A stretch of 64,000 bases of DNA, from positions 62,001-126,000 of the forward strand of contig NW_019774258.1 in the NCBI RefSeq assembly GCF_001039355.2, in the 5' to 3' direction. Below, piece after piece: positions 57,301 to 64,000 of the stretch (its first letter is position 1; each line of letters starts with the position of its first letter). Source of the stretch: Lingula anatina (Eukaryota; Brachiopoda; Lingulata; Lingulida; Lingulidae). Under the pieces are notes generated by a model. The model was given only the letters and a program-made list of their open reading frames with translations. It was not told the origin of the DNA and did no database searches. Both the position numbers and the translations under genes were made by a program.

Positions 57301-60300
57301 CAAGTTGCCAACATGACAGAAATCAAAATCCATAGATCTGTTGTCTTGTGTGTTATTAACAATGAAATAACACCTCTTTACAATGGGAGTGTGTTCTAAG
57401 TAATATGTAGAAAATGCCTGCATGCATACAGTTGGAAACTCTGCATCATATCATGTCTACACTGTATCAAATACTGAACATGTTCACATTACAGCCTCCA
57501 CATCCTGTTGCTCTCTTCTGTACAACAGGGTTGCCTTGAAACATCACAGACCTTATCTTTGTATCTAACTGTGATCAATAAAGACAACTGTATGTATATT
57601 TACAAAGTACTTCAGACATCTTATGAACAGTTAAATGTATCATTACTAATGACAATATCCTTCTTTCACTTTTGCCATACATCAAGTTTATGTCATAAAG
57701 CAAAGAAATTGTTGCTTCATTGATTCTTACAAGGATTCCCATGTTCTTTGTTAAAAAGAATAACAGAGTAAAGATGAACTGTTTCTGAAACCTGTTAAGT
57801 TGATTCTAATTAGTATTATGTCACATTTGAAATAAATGACAGTTTGGAGATAAACAACTTTTCTGAAAAAGACTTCCTACTAAAATGTACTGTTATGGCA
57901 GCAATAGCATGGACTGACACACATAGAAGTTATTGTTTTAATTGCTGGTTACATGAAAATATATAAATCTTTTAACTGCATTAATATATATGAGTCAAAT
58001 ATAGAAAGAAAACCATACTGGACATTCTCATATATAAAAGAGATATATGAAAGATTTTTCAAAACTATCTATTTTAATCTAATTATTTGTTACTATGTTA
58101 ACAACAAATACTTCTGTTTATGATGTAATTATTGTGTTTCATGCAAGCTTAAAGATAAAAAAACTGTTAATTACCACAGCAAGAGTGATGGAAACTTTTT
58201 TACTTAGTCAAATCATAATTGTGTACAAAACAAGGCATTTAGTGATGTGCATTCTAGGCTTGTGCAACTGTGTCAAGTGATATCCAGAAACCTTCAGTAT
58301 GATGAAAATTATGCAAGAAAATTGGTTGTATGCTCGTTTCTATTCCTAAGTGAAATTCTCACAAAAAAAGTAATTAATAAGAAAAACCATGTGCAACACA
58401 TCAATTTAAAATAGCCATTCGGTTGGATTTCTACAAATAAAAACTGCACAAAAATTAGTAATATCCAAATAAAAGTAAAATATATAAATAAAGCTAAAAC
58501 ATAAATAAAAAAGCTGATAAATATTTGTTAATGCACCCACTAAACTTACCCTCCTCCGTACTTATTATATCATACTCTGTTGTCGTCTGCTTTTGGTGGG
58601 TGAACGTTACTAGAACGGTGGGGGCTAAGTGAGACAACCATAGACACATATATCTTAACGACCAGTAAGCCCTTGTTGTTACAGAAAGAGGCAGTCAATA
58701 AGGGTATGCATACTCACATGCTGTTAGAAAACTTACATGCCCAATATGTGTTATGAGGAAATTAATTTTCCACCATGCATTTAATAACAAATTAAATAAG
58801 ACCCAACCACATAAAAAAGAATGGTTACAAAAAAGAATGGTTAAACACCATTCAGTATAAGTTAATTCTGGGTTGTATTTGAATAAGGGATCTCACATCA
58901 TAATGGACAATGGCAATATAAGAACACATTCACATTCTTAATTAATACTGATCAAATATAAAGTCATTTGCAAGGTCATGGTCATTGGACAATGTCAAGG
59001 CTTCAAAAACCCCATCAAGTGTGAAGTCAACTCACCTGATGTGTCTAGTGCTGTTCCATTGGGTAGAGCATTCAGCCGGGGGCTGCCCCGATCCCCCAAC
59101 TGCCAGTCAAGATTGAGCACAGTGATTGCTGAAGGAAAGACAGAACAAGATAAATATTATTTTGAGGATCAATTTTTAATATTTTTTTCTTTTTTTTTCA
59201 TTATTATTTAGTTAAGCAATGTGCACCAATAAACAGTTCAGTTATAACAAACCACTATATATTTGCATAAAAGTAATATTTCTATTTTTTATTGCCAATG
59301 CCTCATACTGCTACATGTATTTGTGATTTAACAAGGCCAGTGACTAATTCTCTTTAAGATCCCTTTCTGCAGGTTAAAATTGTGTAAAGTAACTGGATTT
59401 TATCTGTCAAATTTTCACAACAATTTATCACTCCATACTTCACTCCTCCACTTCATAAAAGATTTCAAAAACATGGCACATGCTTTCATTTTTTATTCAC
59501 AAGAATTTATAGAGCATTTTAACAACCAAACATAAGGAGCTTTTTTTTTTACAAATTTAGTGCGGTATTAAATACTCATTTCACAAATGTATTCATGTTC
59601 TATGGCAAATATTTACACACAGACACACCCTCAAATGGGTAATCCAGCTGCCACCCCAGGTAAGATTCTAATTGCACAGGTATACATTTTCAACAAGCAA
59701 TCAATTAAACACAGGGCCCTTCATGTGGATATCTAATGACTAGAGCCTCAGGTGTAATCACTAATGAACTCTGCTCAGATTAATTTTTTGTCGCAAAATA
59801 CCAGAGGTATCTTGAAATCTGTTAATCCTCTAGGTATGTACAGGTAAAAATGTCACCAGGTTGAGGGTGAATGGGGCCAAGTTATGACAAATGTCTGAAC
59901 TTATTAACTCACATACTTATGGAACTTGAAAAACTAAGTATGTAAAGTGCTGATGATCACTATTGTAAGGCACACAATTGATATGACTGTTTTTACAGGT
60001 CATTTAAACAAGACAGGTGTTTGTGTTCCACTGTTTCCTCCAATTCATGTAAATCTGAAATAATTACAGGTTTTTATAAACCTGAAACACAGGGGGATGT
60101 TGCTAGCCCAAGGCAAATAGACCTTCTACACTGGAGTAGGCGCAATTATTTTGTAAATTTTCTCAATTAATAAGTTTCTTTATCAAAGACCTGGGGGATG
60201 CACAAAAAGCACACCAATATTGATAGTGATGATTTATCAGATTGAAGTCTATTAAAGCAACAAAAGTTTTGTGGAAGACATCATCTTGATTCTACTCACC

Positions 60301-61902
60301 AACTAGATAGGCCACACAGGCTGCCAGCACCAAGGAGAGCAAAATAAATAAAATGGCGACGCATTTCCAGGTGCACTTCTGTTTGAGGTGCTTCTTCATC
60401 CTGTGGCCCGCATTGCTTATCTTGTTTGTAGGACGGAAGAAGGTAGGGACAGGTGTATACGGGATGGGGACGCCAGGTGTGTTACTGCTACTGGAGTATA
60501 CAGAGTTGTACCTGAAATATGATAAAAATATATGAAATCATTAAGTTTATAAAAGTTTATAAAGGTTTTCAGATATGAAGTGGTGACAATAAAAACAAAA
60601 TTATAATATTTAATCTGTGCCTGGACTTATCATCACAATGACAGTTATAGTAATAGTCACTATCACCTGACAAATGTTTTAAAATTCATAACTCCATGAA
60701 CAGACTTTAAAATTTTTTGTTTAAATAAAGCTATATACAATGTAATACATAATTTTTCTTTTTTAAGTGGCATAAAACAATAATGAAGACTATAACTGTC
60801 AGATATTAGCTTCACAGGTGTTGCTAAAATTTGTTGAAGAAATAAATAAATTCTGTACCAAATGGTTACTAAATAGAATACATCATTACTATATAACACC
60901 TGGAATATAACATAACACTGTTTAATAGCTAAATATCACATAAGCAAGGATTCTAGAGGCAGGATGCTTATACTGTGTGATAATTGAACAATCACTTCTT
61001 CAAGGGAAATAGGTCATTATTACATCTGGCCAAGTTAGCATGTTCCACTGAGTATGACACAGTTTTTCTTTGTTTCACAATGAACACCCTAAGAAAAACA
61101 TATTCTGCCAAACTGCCACACAGATCCATATATATGACAATCAAATTCATCAGAGCTTACTTCCTCAAACTTTCTCAATACCTTACTTACACTAATTCTG
61201 TAACCAAGAAATCCAACTTCACAAAGCACTTAACCCATCATGATAAAAAATTTGACAGAAATCCAAGGTGACAGTTCGTGCCTAACCCTGAAGATGTGAA
61301 CACAAACACAAGACAGGAGCTGTCATATCCCTGCTATGAATAATACACCCTTCTCTAGAGGCATACTTCTTCAGGTGAGGAGGATTCCAAGACTGCCAGT
61401 TGATATTATTTTGTACATACAAAAAATTTGTAGCTATGTCTGAACTTGGAAAGTCTATAGACAGATGATTAATATGAGTGTATATTTATGTTTTCATTTA
61501 ACAGTTCTGAAACTAGAGAATAACTTTCTATTTTATCTATCTAAAGGCAACTTTACAAATTTGACAGAAAATTGAAAACAGGAAACCAAAACATATTCAT
61601 TTCAAAGGGAAATACTTTTTGATGAATCTTATGTGAAAAGTTATCATTAAATTAATCTTATTTGAGAGAGAAAACCTATCAAAAATGAACTCATTTGTCA
61701 CTGTTGGTGGCAAGAGATAATTTACAGCAAATCCTTAACCTGGCAAATTGTCTGTCATATATTTTAATACAACATCAGATAAAGCAAAATTCAGAGCCAA
61801 AGTAGTCTGCATATCAAGCTGATTCACTGCTTCATAGTAAGTAATTACATTGGCATAATGCGTGTTACATTACCTGTTATCACGAGAGGTGACAGAAGCC
61901 AT
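32502..61902 (-). CDS. Teneurin (gene model, 23 exons plus one cassette)
   Basis: Teneurins are type II transmembrane cell-adhesion receptors that bind latrophilins and other teneurins and guide neuronal wiring. The 23 exons sum to 7,428 nt, an intact 2,475-residue frame. Domains in order: short cytoplasmic part (1-59), transmembrane 60-80, linker with a 25-residue cassette option, pre-EGF domain with polybasic RRRRR at 202-206, eight EGF repeats (about 256-536), Cys-rich [12 protein letters not shown], transthyretin-like and plug domains (about 600-875), NHL propeller (about 876-1200), YD/Rhs barrel (to about 2190), and the Tox-GHH-like C-terminal domain ending PNNIRFS. EGF2 and EGF5 each have Tyr in place of one Cys, the dimerisation hallmark. 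Length is close to the usual 2,500-2,800 except for the short cytoplasmic tail. Exons 4, 10-13 and part of 9 also appear in a second, apparently allelic copy. Confidence 0.96.
33565..35176 (-). CDS. Teneurin exon 22: YD repeats and Rhs-associated core
   Basis: The largest exon, 1612 nt. YD motifs such as [23 protein letters not shown] and [17 protein letters not shown], then the Rhs core ending [15 protein letters not shown]. These form the beta-barrel shell. It enters in phase 0 and leaves in phase 1 at donor GTATGT. Confidence 0.96.
35603..35905 (-). CDS. Teneurin exon 21: YD shell
   Basis: [20 protein letters not shown] to MYRGGDK, phase 0 both ends; acceptor TTTTTCAG, donor GTACGG. Includes [18 protein letters not shown], a canonical YD repeat. 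Confidence 0.94.
36928..37253 (-). CDS. Teneurin exon 20: YD shell
   Basis: [20 protein letters not shown] to MIGVKLLL. It begins in phase 1 and completes a Gly codon begun before a GC-AG intron; it ends phase 0 at donor [16 protein letters not shown] corresponds to the 'FGRRLRVHNRNLL' stretch of vertebrate teneurins. Confidence 0.92.
37254..38201 (-). other. Teneurin intron with GC donor
   Basis: The upstream exon ends CATG followed by GCAAGT, and the only in-frame continuation is from the TTTTTAG acceptor before 37253. This makes a GC-AG intron. No other content is recognised. Confidence 0.8.
38202..39276 (-). CDS. Teneurin exon 19: NHL propeller end and first YD repeats
   Basis: [20 protein letters not shown] opens an NHL blade; [12 protein letters not shown] is the Cys-rich loop of the propeller; [19 protein letters not shown] begins the YD series. 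Acceptor GTTCCAG; non-canonical GC donor at the low end. Confidence 0.95.
39650..39807 (-). CDS. Teneurin exon 18: NHL blade
   Basis: [20 protein letters not shown] is a typical NHL strand pattern; ends DIAQ in phase 0 at donor GTAGGA. Confidence 0.94.
40090..40325 (-). CDS. Teneurin exon 17: NHL blade
   Basis: [20 protein letters not shown], then VVAGTGEQC-like [20 protein letters not shown]. The acceptor used is AATCTTCAG just before 40325; a nearer-looking TTTCACAG 31 nt upstream would break the frame. The junction lies where vertebrate teneurins have splice site B. Confidence 0.92.
40617..40869 (-). CDS. Teneurin exon 16: NHL propeller start
   Basis: [16 protein letters not shown], then [19 protein letters not shown] and [19 protein letters not shown], hallmark teneurin NHL sequence. 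Phase 1 in, phase 2 out at GTGAGT. Confidence 0.95.
41235..41375 (-). CDS. Teneurin exon 15: plug region
   Basis: [20 protein letters not shown] to [15 protein letters not shown], matching the VGYEYESCPDLILWEKRT-type segment of other teneurins. Phase 1 both ends. Confidence 0.94.
41642..41909 (-). CDS. Teneurin exon 14: FN-plug domain
   Basis: [20 protein letters not shown], then [20 protein letters not shown] and [16 protein letters not shown]. Phase 0 in, phase 1 out at GTAGGT. Confidence 0.94.
42227..42503 (-). CDS. Teneurin exon 13 (copy A): transthyretin-like end and plug
   Basis: [20 protein letters not shown] to [11 protein letters not shown]. This copy lies directly before exon 14. 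A near-identical copy is at 44559-44835. Confidence 0.93.
42790..42909 (-). CDS. Teneurin exon 12 (copy A): transthyretin-like domain
   Basis: [20 protein letters not shown] and [18 protein letters not shown]; phase 2 both ends. Duplicate at 45113-45232. Confidence 0.93.
43171..43378 (-). CDS. Teneurin exon 11 (copy A): Cys-rich region
   Basis: [18 protein letters not shown] to [10 protein letters not shown]. The acidic Cys motif is the conserved post-EGF region. Donor GTAGGA. Duplicate at 45585-45792. Confidence 0.93.
43817..43963 (-). CDS. Teneurin exon 10 (copy A): EGF8
   Basis: [20 protein letters not shown], then [12 protein letters not shown] with all six Cys, followed by [11 protein letters not shown]. 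Duplicate at 46230-46376. Confidence 0.93.
44270..44356 (-). CDS. Teneurin exon 9 fragment (copy A), truncated at gap
   Basis: Only the 3' part of the EGF6-7 exon ([20 protein letters not shown] onwards) before the single N at 44357. The full exon is at 46683-46865. The truncation is an assembly edge. Confidence 0.85.
44358..44430. other. Unmatched 73-bp segment after the gap
   Basis: Sequence between the N at 44357 and the start of copy B that has no counterpart beside copy A (42103 onwards). It may be an allele-specific insertion or a contig-end artefact. Confidence 0.5.
44559..44835 (-). CDS. Teneurin exon 13 (copy B)
   Basis: Same 277 nt as copy A with a few changes (for example Asp to Asn in VEYDTNT); donor GTAAAA instead of GTAATT. 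It cannot be spliced in series with copy A because exon 13 ends in phase 0 while exon 10 starts in phase 1. Confidence 0.88.
45113..45232 (-). CDS. Teneurin exon 12 (copy B)
   Basis: Identical length and coding sequence to copy A over the visible exon; same splice signals. Confidence 0.88.
45585..45792 (-). CDS. Teneurin exon 11 (copy B)
   Basis: Same 208 nt; the donor here is GTATGG because a 91-bp insertion separates the exon end from the ancestral donor context, which remains at about 45484-45500. Confidence 0.87.
46230..46376 (-). CDS. Teneurin exon 10 (copy B): EGF8
   Basis: Same 147 nt as copy A with synonymous changes; donor GTATGT. In the assembled order this copy directly follows the complete exon 9. 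Confidence 0.9.
46683..46865 (-). CDS. Teneurin exon 9: EGF6 and EGF7
   Basis: [20 protein letters not shown], then [20 protein letters not shown]; six Cys in each repeat. Phase 1 both ends; donor GTGCGT. Confidence 0.94.
47204..47419 (-). CDS. Teneurin exon 8: EGF4 and EGF5
   Basis: [20 protein letters not shown], then [23 protein letters not shown]5 has Tyr at the third Cys position, leaving an unpaired Cys as in other teneurins. Phase 1 both ends. Confidence 0.95.
47949..48143 (-). CDS. Teneurin exon 7: EGF2 and EGF3
   Basis: [20 protein letters not shown], then [23 protein letters not shown]2 has Tyr in place of the third Cys, the other dimerisation position. Phase 1 both ends. Confidence 0.95.
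48651..48755 (-). CDS. Teneurin exon 6: EGF1
   Basis: [20 protein letters not shown] to GWDCSQ, six Cys; acceptor TTATTGCAG, donor GTAAGG. Confidence 0.94.
49530..49552. repeat. (GA)n microsatellite
   Basis: About eleven GA units, directly downstream of the exon 5 donor. Confidence 0.9.
49558..49684 (-). CDS. Teneurin exon 5: pre-EGF domain
   Basis: [20 protein letters not shown], then [15 protein letters not shown], matching the 'YLDSGIWHLAFYNDG' segment of vertebrate teneurins. A (GA)n run abuts the donor. Confidence 0.94.
49685..52684 (-). other. Teneurin intron 4
   Basis: No coding exon, element or structured repeat that I can support; apparent ORFs at 50739-50969 and 50939-51232 lack homology signals and splice context. 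Confidence 0.6.
52685..53457 (-). repeat. Duplicated block around teneurin exon 4, copy A
   Basis: Matches about 54712-55447 through exon 4 and both flanking introns, with small differences. Copy B is preceded by a MITE that is absent from copy A. Confidence 0.8.
52937..53238 (-). CDS. Teneurin exon 4 (copy A): linker, polybasic site
   Basis: [20 protein letters not shown] linker, then [19 protein letters not shown] of the pre-EGF domain, and [13 protein letters not shown]. Phase 1 in, phase 0 out. The polybasic stretch fits a furin-type site between membrane and EGF repeats. Confidence 0.93.
54212..54410. repeat. 21-bp tandem repeat and unmatched flank
   Basis: Three 21-bp units at 54348-54410 (actattttcgtcgatggtgta and variants). 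The sequence from the N at 54211 to here has no counterpart in copy A. Confidence 0.7.
54412..54711. mobile_element. Harbinger-like MITE (300 bp)
   Basis: Terminal inverted repeats of more than 100 bp begin GGCTTCGTTCACATGCAATG on both strands, flanked by TAA on each side (54409-54411 and 54712-54714), the 3-bp TWA target duplication of PIF/Harbinger elements. The centre holds tandem copies of a cttatagtaa-containing unit. It codes for no protein, as expected for a non-autonomous element. Confidence 0.75.
54929..55230 (-). CDS. Teneurin exon 4 (copy B)
   Basis: Same 302 nt; the only visible residue change is Ala to Thr in DESSAK/DESSTK. The two copies cannot be joined in series since the exon enters in phase 1 and leaves in phase 0. 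Confidence 0.88.
55449..56472. repeat. Duplicated intronic block, copy A
   Basis: Intron sequence starting 'atgacatttgaaggacgtct', ending at the single N (56473), and repeated almost unchanged at about 56480-57504. No coding content. Confidence 0.85.
56474..57504. repeat. Duplicated intronic block, copy B
   Basis: Second copy, differing by scattered bases and a 2-bp insertion near 56993. It continues into unique intron. Confidence 0.85.
57505..58549 (-). other. Teneurin intron sequence
   Basis: A+T-rich, no exon or repeat recognised. Confidence 0.6.
58550..58624 (-). CDS. Teneurin cassette exon 3b (25 residues)
   Basis: A 75-nt open segment between acceptor CTCACTTAG and a strong donor GTAAGT, phase 1 at both ends, so it can be included or skipped without changing frame. 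It encodes [20 protein letters not shown] then STEE, between exon 3 (ends TALDTS) and exon 4 (begins TTLPTS). Placement is in the extracellular juxtamembrane linker, where length can vary. Confidence 0.65.
59036..59128 (-). CDS. Teneurin exon 3: extracellular juxtamembrane
   Basis: [20 protein letters not shown] to TALDTS. The LDWQLG motif corresponds to 'LNWHLQP' just outside the membrane in vertebrate teneurins. Phase 1 both ends. Confidence 0.9.
59129..60299 (-). other. Teneurin intron 2
   Basis: No exon or element recognised. Confidence 0.6.
60300..60511 (-). CDS. Teneurin exon 2: cytoplasmic juxtamembrane and transmembrane segment
   Basis: [20 protein letters not shown], a basic [14 protein letters not shown] stop, and the hydrophobic [20 protein letters not shown]. 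The basic residues on the N-side give the type II orientation. Acceptor ATATTTCAG, phase 2; donor GTGAGT. Confidence 0.93.
60512..61873 (-). other. Teneurin intron 1
   Basis: No exon or repeat recognised. Confidence 0.6.
61874..61902 (-). CDS. Teneurin exon 1: short N-terminus
   Basis: Start codon at 61900-61902 in a good context (A at -3, G at +4), MASVTSRDN plus two bases of Arg, donor GTAATG; phase 2 fits exon 2. An in-frame TAA lies about 60 nt upstream. It gives a cytoplasmic tail of only about 59 residues, so a longer isoform with an upstream promoter may exist beyond the window. Confidence 0.7.
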
Positions 61903-64000
61903 CCTAATCCAATAATTTGATGTACAAGATAAAATGCTTCCTGTGTGCAACAGTTTTTATACAGTGTCTGAAAATTGCTGCCACAAAGGTCAGCTATGAG
62001 TTTTTATTTCATAGGTGTTATGGTAAAATAAACCATATTTTCAATAAGTCTACCTACACAATTTCACCTGACATTTGCCCCTCTTTCACTCATGTTAGCA
62101 TCAGTGGTTATGTATTTAATGACTATTAAAATCAACAAGATTCTTTTGCTCAAAGTTTTTTCCCTTTCCACCACATTTCAAGCAACATATTTTGTTTTCT
62201 TTGTTTCATCTGAATGTACTTTACTAAATGCTTAATGTCAACACAGGTGTAAGCTGGGGAATGACTATTTATAAAAACACAAATCTATTTGGCTTCAACT
62301 CGCCCAGACTTCTCCTTCATGCTGTGTCCAGCCAATGGAAATAATGGTGTGTTCAGAAAAGAAATGTAATCCTTCTTTGGTGGAAACACATACCTTTTAT
62401 CATCACACAATACACCACATCATTTACTACATGAAACAACCCTTTTTCCCCACTATTAGCATCCCCCCTTTTTCTCTGCCTGTTCAACCTCAAAAAATAT
62501 TTTTTCATTTGTATTCAATCCTTTTTTCTGTTAAGCCACATAAAACATCCATTCTGTTTGTATTCTTTCTCTCCTCTTTACAACCCCATAAAAATCTCCA
62601 CACTGCTTCTGTGTACCTGAAATCTATCAAGCAGCCAATGAGGGTGAAAAAACAGCGCCTGATTCTATTACACGCCTACTTGAACTATAAAAACGGGGTC
62701 GGTTCAAGGGGCGTAAAGAATCCCTCAGACCCCACACCTTAATTGATGGAATAACAACAGACTTGCCAATAGTAGTTAAAAAATAAGCAAAGCATATTGT
62801 CCTCAGCCCTTGCTAATTATATTTCCTCTCATGCAAGTATTCTGTATACATTATTCAGGTTAACATTTTTAGTCAATTGTTGCTCTTTCAGTATTTCCAA
62901 TACCTCCTTTGTGGGGTCAATATGTTTGTCTGCTGTACTCCCTCTGGGTTACATGTTCTGGTTCTATATAAGAAAACAGAATCACGAATACAATGGGTTC
63001 AGGTTGGTTCTTGGTTCATACATCTACCAGGACAGATTGCATATGGCTACCTACATTGTATTTCTATATTTTATGTTTTAAATCTGATTATTAAACATTC
63101 TGGACACTTACAAAACTCTTTCCAAACTAAATTTGTAACTTGCACGTGTTCCTAGTCCCTATCATATTCTATCTTGAAATCACTATACAATATTCAAGCA
63201 TTTGGACGAACTATTGGAAGGTACCTGTAACAGTTGTTGATCTAAAATGTTGTTTTTAATGTCCTAAATCAAACCTTTTTATCCCATGCTTAAAAAGACA
63301 AAATCATCCGATGATCCTATGCCCCATTCTTAGTTAAAGCTATATACCACCTTTAATAAAACAAGAAACACTCACATGTTACTGCCCAGCTGTGTGTGCC
63401 TTGTATGTGTTCAGCTACAATATGCCAAATTAAAACAATATCAGTATGTCAATCAATTAACACCAGAGATTAATTACCTGCTGTCATCTCCCTCAGTGCC
63501 AGGTAATATTTCCTCAGGTGTGCATACCAGCGGAGGTTATGAAATGGACTTTAATTACCTCTTTTGTCTGTTTAATTGATTTAAGTAGCATAAAAGCTGG
63601 TGCATTGTAGTGTTAGTGCCCTGGAGGTTACAGTGGCTTATGGTTAATGGTGACAGTGGGCAGGATTTTTTAAGCTGTAATACCTGTATGATCTGTCGAG
63701 ATTCATGGATGAAACTGATAACTGAGGTAGAATTCCATAAAAAAATCACATTTTTGAAGCTATGCAATCTTGTTATGTTTGTAGATAAAATTTTGAAGTA
63801 GATTTTGTCATGATCTAGAAAATGCAAATTCCATTGTTATTTATGAGCCAAAGGGGTTGTCTTTTCTTTGATTGCCCTGTTCATATACATCCAACAGTTC
63901 ACAAAATATTAAAGAACAAACAAAAACAGCAGTTTTAAAATATTCATAACACTGGACTTAATCATTTTTCAAAGTGTCACCACCCGAAGAAAGTCCTGAA
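61903..64000 (-). other. 5' region of teneurin
   Basis: Presumed promoter/5' UTR for the short form, or intron of a longer form. A possible alternative exon ends at about 63477 with a donor GTAATT in the right phase (…ILPGTEGDDS then R). The 135-codon plus-strand ORF at 62335-62742 has no supporting features. Confidence 0.4.

Noticed and set aside
62335..62742. 135-codon plus-strand ORF
   Set aside because: Low-complexity Phe/Pro/His composition, no start context or homology feature, upstream of teneurin.
1..64000. CRISPR arrays, operons, bacterial insertion sequences, rRNA genes
   Set aside because: None seen; the window is animal nuclear DNA with intron-rich genes.

Overview
This is a window from an animal nuclear genome: split genes, GT-AG introns, long non-coding stretches, microsatellites and tRNA-derived repeats. 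A nuclear receptor of the NR2E group, an eight-EGF teneurin and two secreted Thr/Pro-rich proteins suggest a marine invertebrate, most likely a lophotrochozoan such as a brachiopod, mollusc or annelid. The sequence alone does not fix the species. The DNA looks highly heterozygous, and several scaffold joints are marked by a single N with both alleles apparently placed side by side.

Layout. About 600-7,726 (+): six exons of an NR2E-type nuclear receptor, from the zinc-finger exon to the AF-2 helix and stop. 9,140-10,666 (-): a two-exon gene for an 85-residue type II membrane protein. 12,070-14,182: tRNA-Ala-derived SINE-like repeats around a one-base gap. 14,848-17,171 (-) and 20,515-22,641 (+): a head-to-head pair of paralogous four-exon secreted proteins, with a signal peptide, a short Cys domain, a Thr/Pro stalk, a polybasic site and a shared C-terminal Cys module. 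The minus copy carries a one-base frameshift in a homopolymer. 23,698-28,078: no convincing coding gene, but three copies of an exon-like module (two direct, one inverted), a small terminal exon with poly(A) signals and a 34-bp minisatellite.

30,550-61,902 (-): one very large gene, teneurin. I can trace 23 exons whose coding lengths sum to 7,428 nt, which is exactly in frame, from a short N-terminal exon through transmembrane segment, eight EGF repeats, transthyretin-like domain, NHL propeller, YD/Rhs shell and the Tox-GHH-like C-terminus. A further 75-nt exon with matching phase (58,550-58,624) looks like a cassette. Four blocks in and around this gene are duplicated (28.5-32.6, 42.1-46.8, 52.7-55.4 and 55.4-57.5 kb). 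Intron phases and the single-N joints show that at least the exon-bearing ones are false tandem duplications of alleles, not extra protein domains.

The genes are not obviously one pathway. The receptor and teneurin are both typical of nervous-system development. The divergent secreted pair and the 85-residue membrane protein are the least described parts of the window.
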